A stretch of 64,000 nucleotides of DNA, from contig NC_046358.1 of assembly GCF_004027225.2 (NCBI RefSeq), forward strand, positions 2,384,720 to 2,448,719. The letters are read 5' to 3'. Positions 63,833 to 64,000 of this stretch are shown piece by piece; the first letter of the stretch is position 1; each line of letters starts with the position of its first letter. The translations under genes and the position numbers were made by a program. Under the pieces are notes generated by a model, which was not told where the DNA came from, made no database searches, and was given only the letters and a program-made list of their open reading frames with translations. The stretch comes from Strigops habroptila (lineage: Eukaryota; Chordata; Aves; Psittaciformes; Psittacidae).

Positions 63833-64000
63833 TGCAGAGACAAAATTTAAAAGTAATACAAGAATCTCCAGGGTAAATTCCCTCACTACTCTGATGAGGA
63901 GGAACTGAGGAAAGGTAGGTAACTCCACCTTTGATAGTCATGAATTGATACAGGAGGAGCTATGACGCTTCAAATAGCTGTTGCTGGAGAAACATCCTTC
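63833..64000. other. Window end, nothing recognised
   Basis: Short non-coding-looking sequence after the AT-rich tract. No feature can be supported. Confidence 0.4.

Overview
This window is vertebrate nuclear DNA, almost certainly from a bird and probably not a galliform. About thirty CR1 LINE fragments are scattered through it. They are nearly all short 3' ends that finish in the CR1-type ATTCTATG tail, with the near-identical 3' sequence seen in many neoavian genomes. An avian-type LTR fossil is also present. Introns are short, and the coding exons translate into proteins very close to known bird and mammal orthologues.

The gene order is FTH1 (+), BEST1 (-), RAB3IL1 (+). This is the same neighbourhood, with the same relative orientations, as human 11q12.3, read in reverse. 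FTH1 and BEST1 converge tail to tail, with about 1.5 kb between their predicted poly(A) sites. BEST1 and RAB3IL1 diverge head to head across about 8 kb of repeat-bearing DNA. All three genes could be rebuilt exon by exon with GT-AG splice sites and matching phases: FTH1 has 4 coding exons and 182 aa, BEST1 has 9 coding exons plus a probable non-coding first exon and 764 aa, and RAB3IL1 has 10 coding exons and 375 aa.

Layout: 1-2 kb has no recognisable gene. An intact single-exon olfactory receptor lies at 2.86-3.79 kb. An orphan CpG-island promoter lies at 6.05-6.7 kb, with two ZNF143-type motifs, a palindromic CRE, an inverted CCAAT box and a CTCF-like site, but no gene could be attached to it. 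Repeat-rich DNA fills 6.8-18.4 kb. FTH1, with its own CpG island, TATA box, iron-responsive element and an antioxidant-response-like site, covers 18.5-23.5 kb. BEST1 lies at 24.95-36.2 kb. Intergenic DNA with a solo LTR and CR1 copies covers 36.3-44.3 kb. RAB3IL1 covers 44.4-62.97 kb including a long 3' UTR, and non-genic sequence follows to the end.

The genes do not form one pathway. FTH1 stores iron, BEST1 is a calcium-activated chloride channel, RAB3IL1 is a Rab guanine-nucleotide exchange factor, and the receptor is chemosensory. They are held together by ancient synteny. No novel multi-gene system is visible. The observations most worth a second look are the orphan promoter, an in-frame candidate cassette exon in RAB3IL1, a predicted upstream ORF in BEST1 that would end at a splice junction six bases before the start codon, and repeats packed against the RAB3IL1 promoter.
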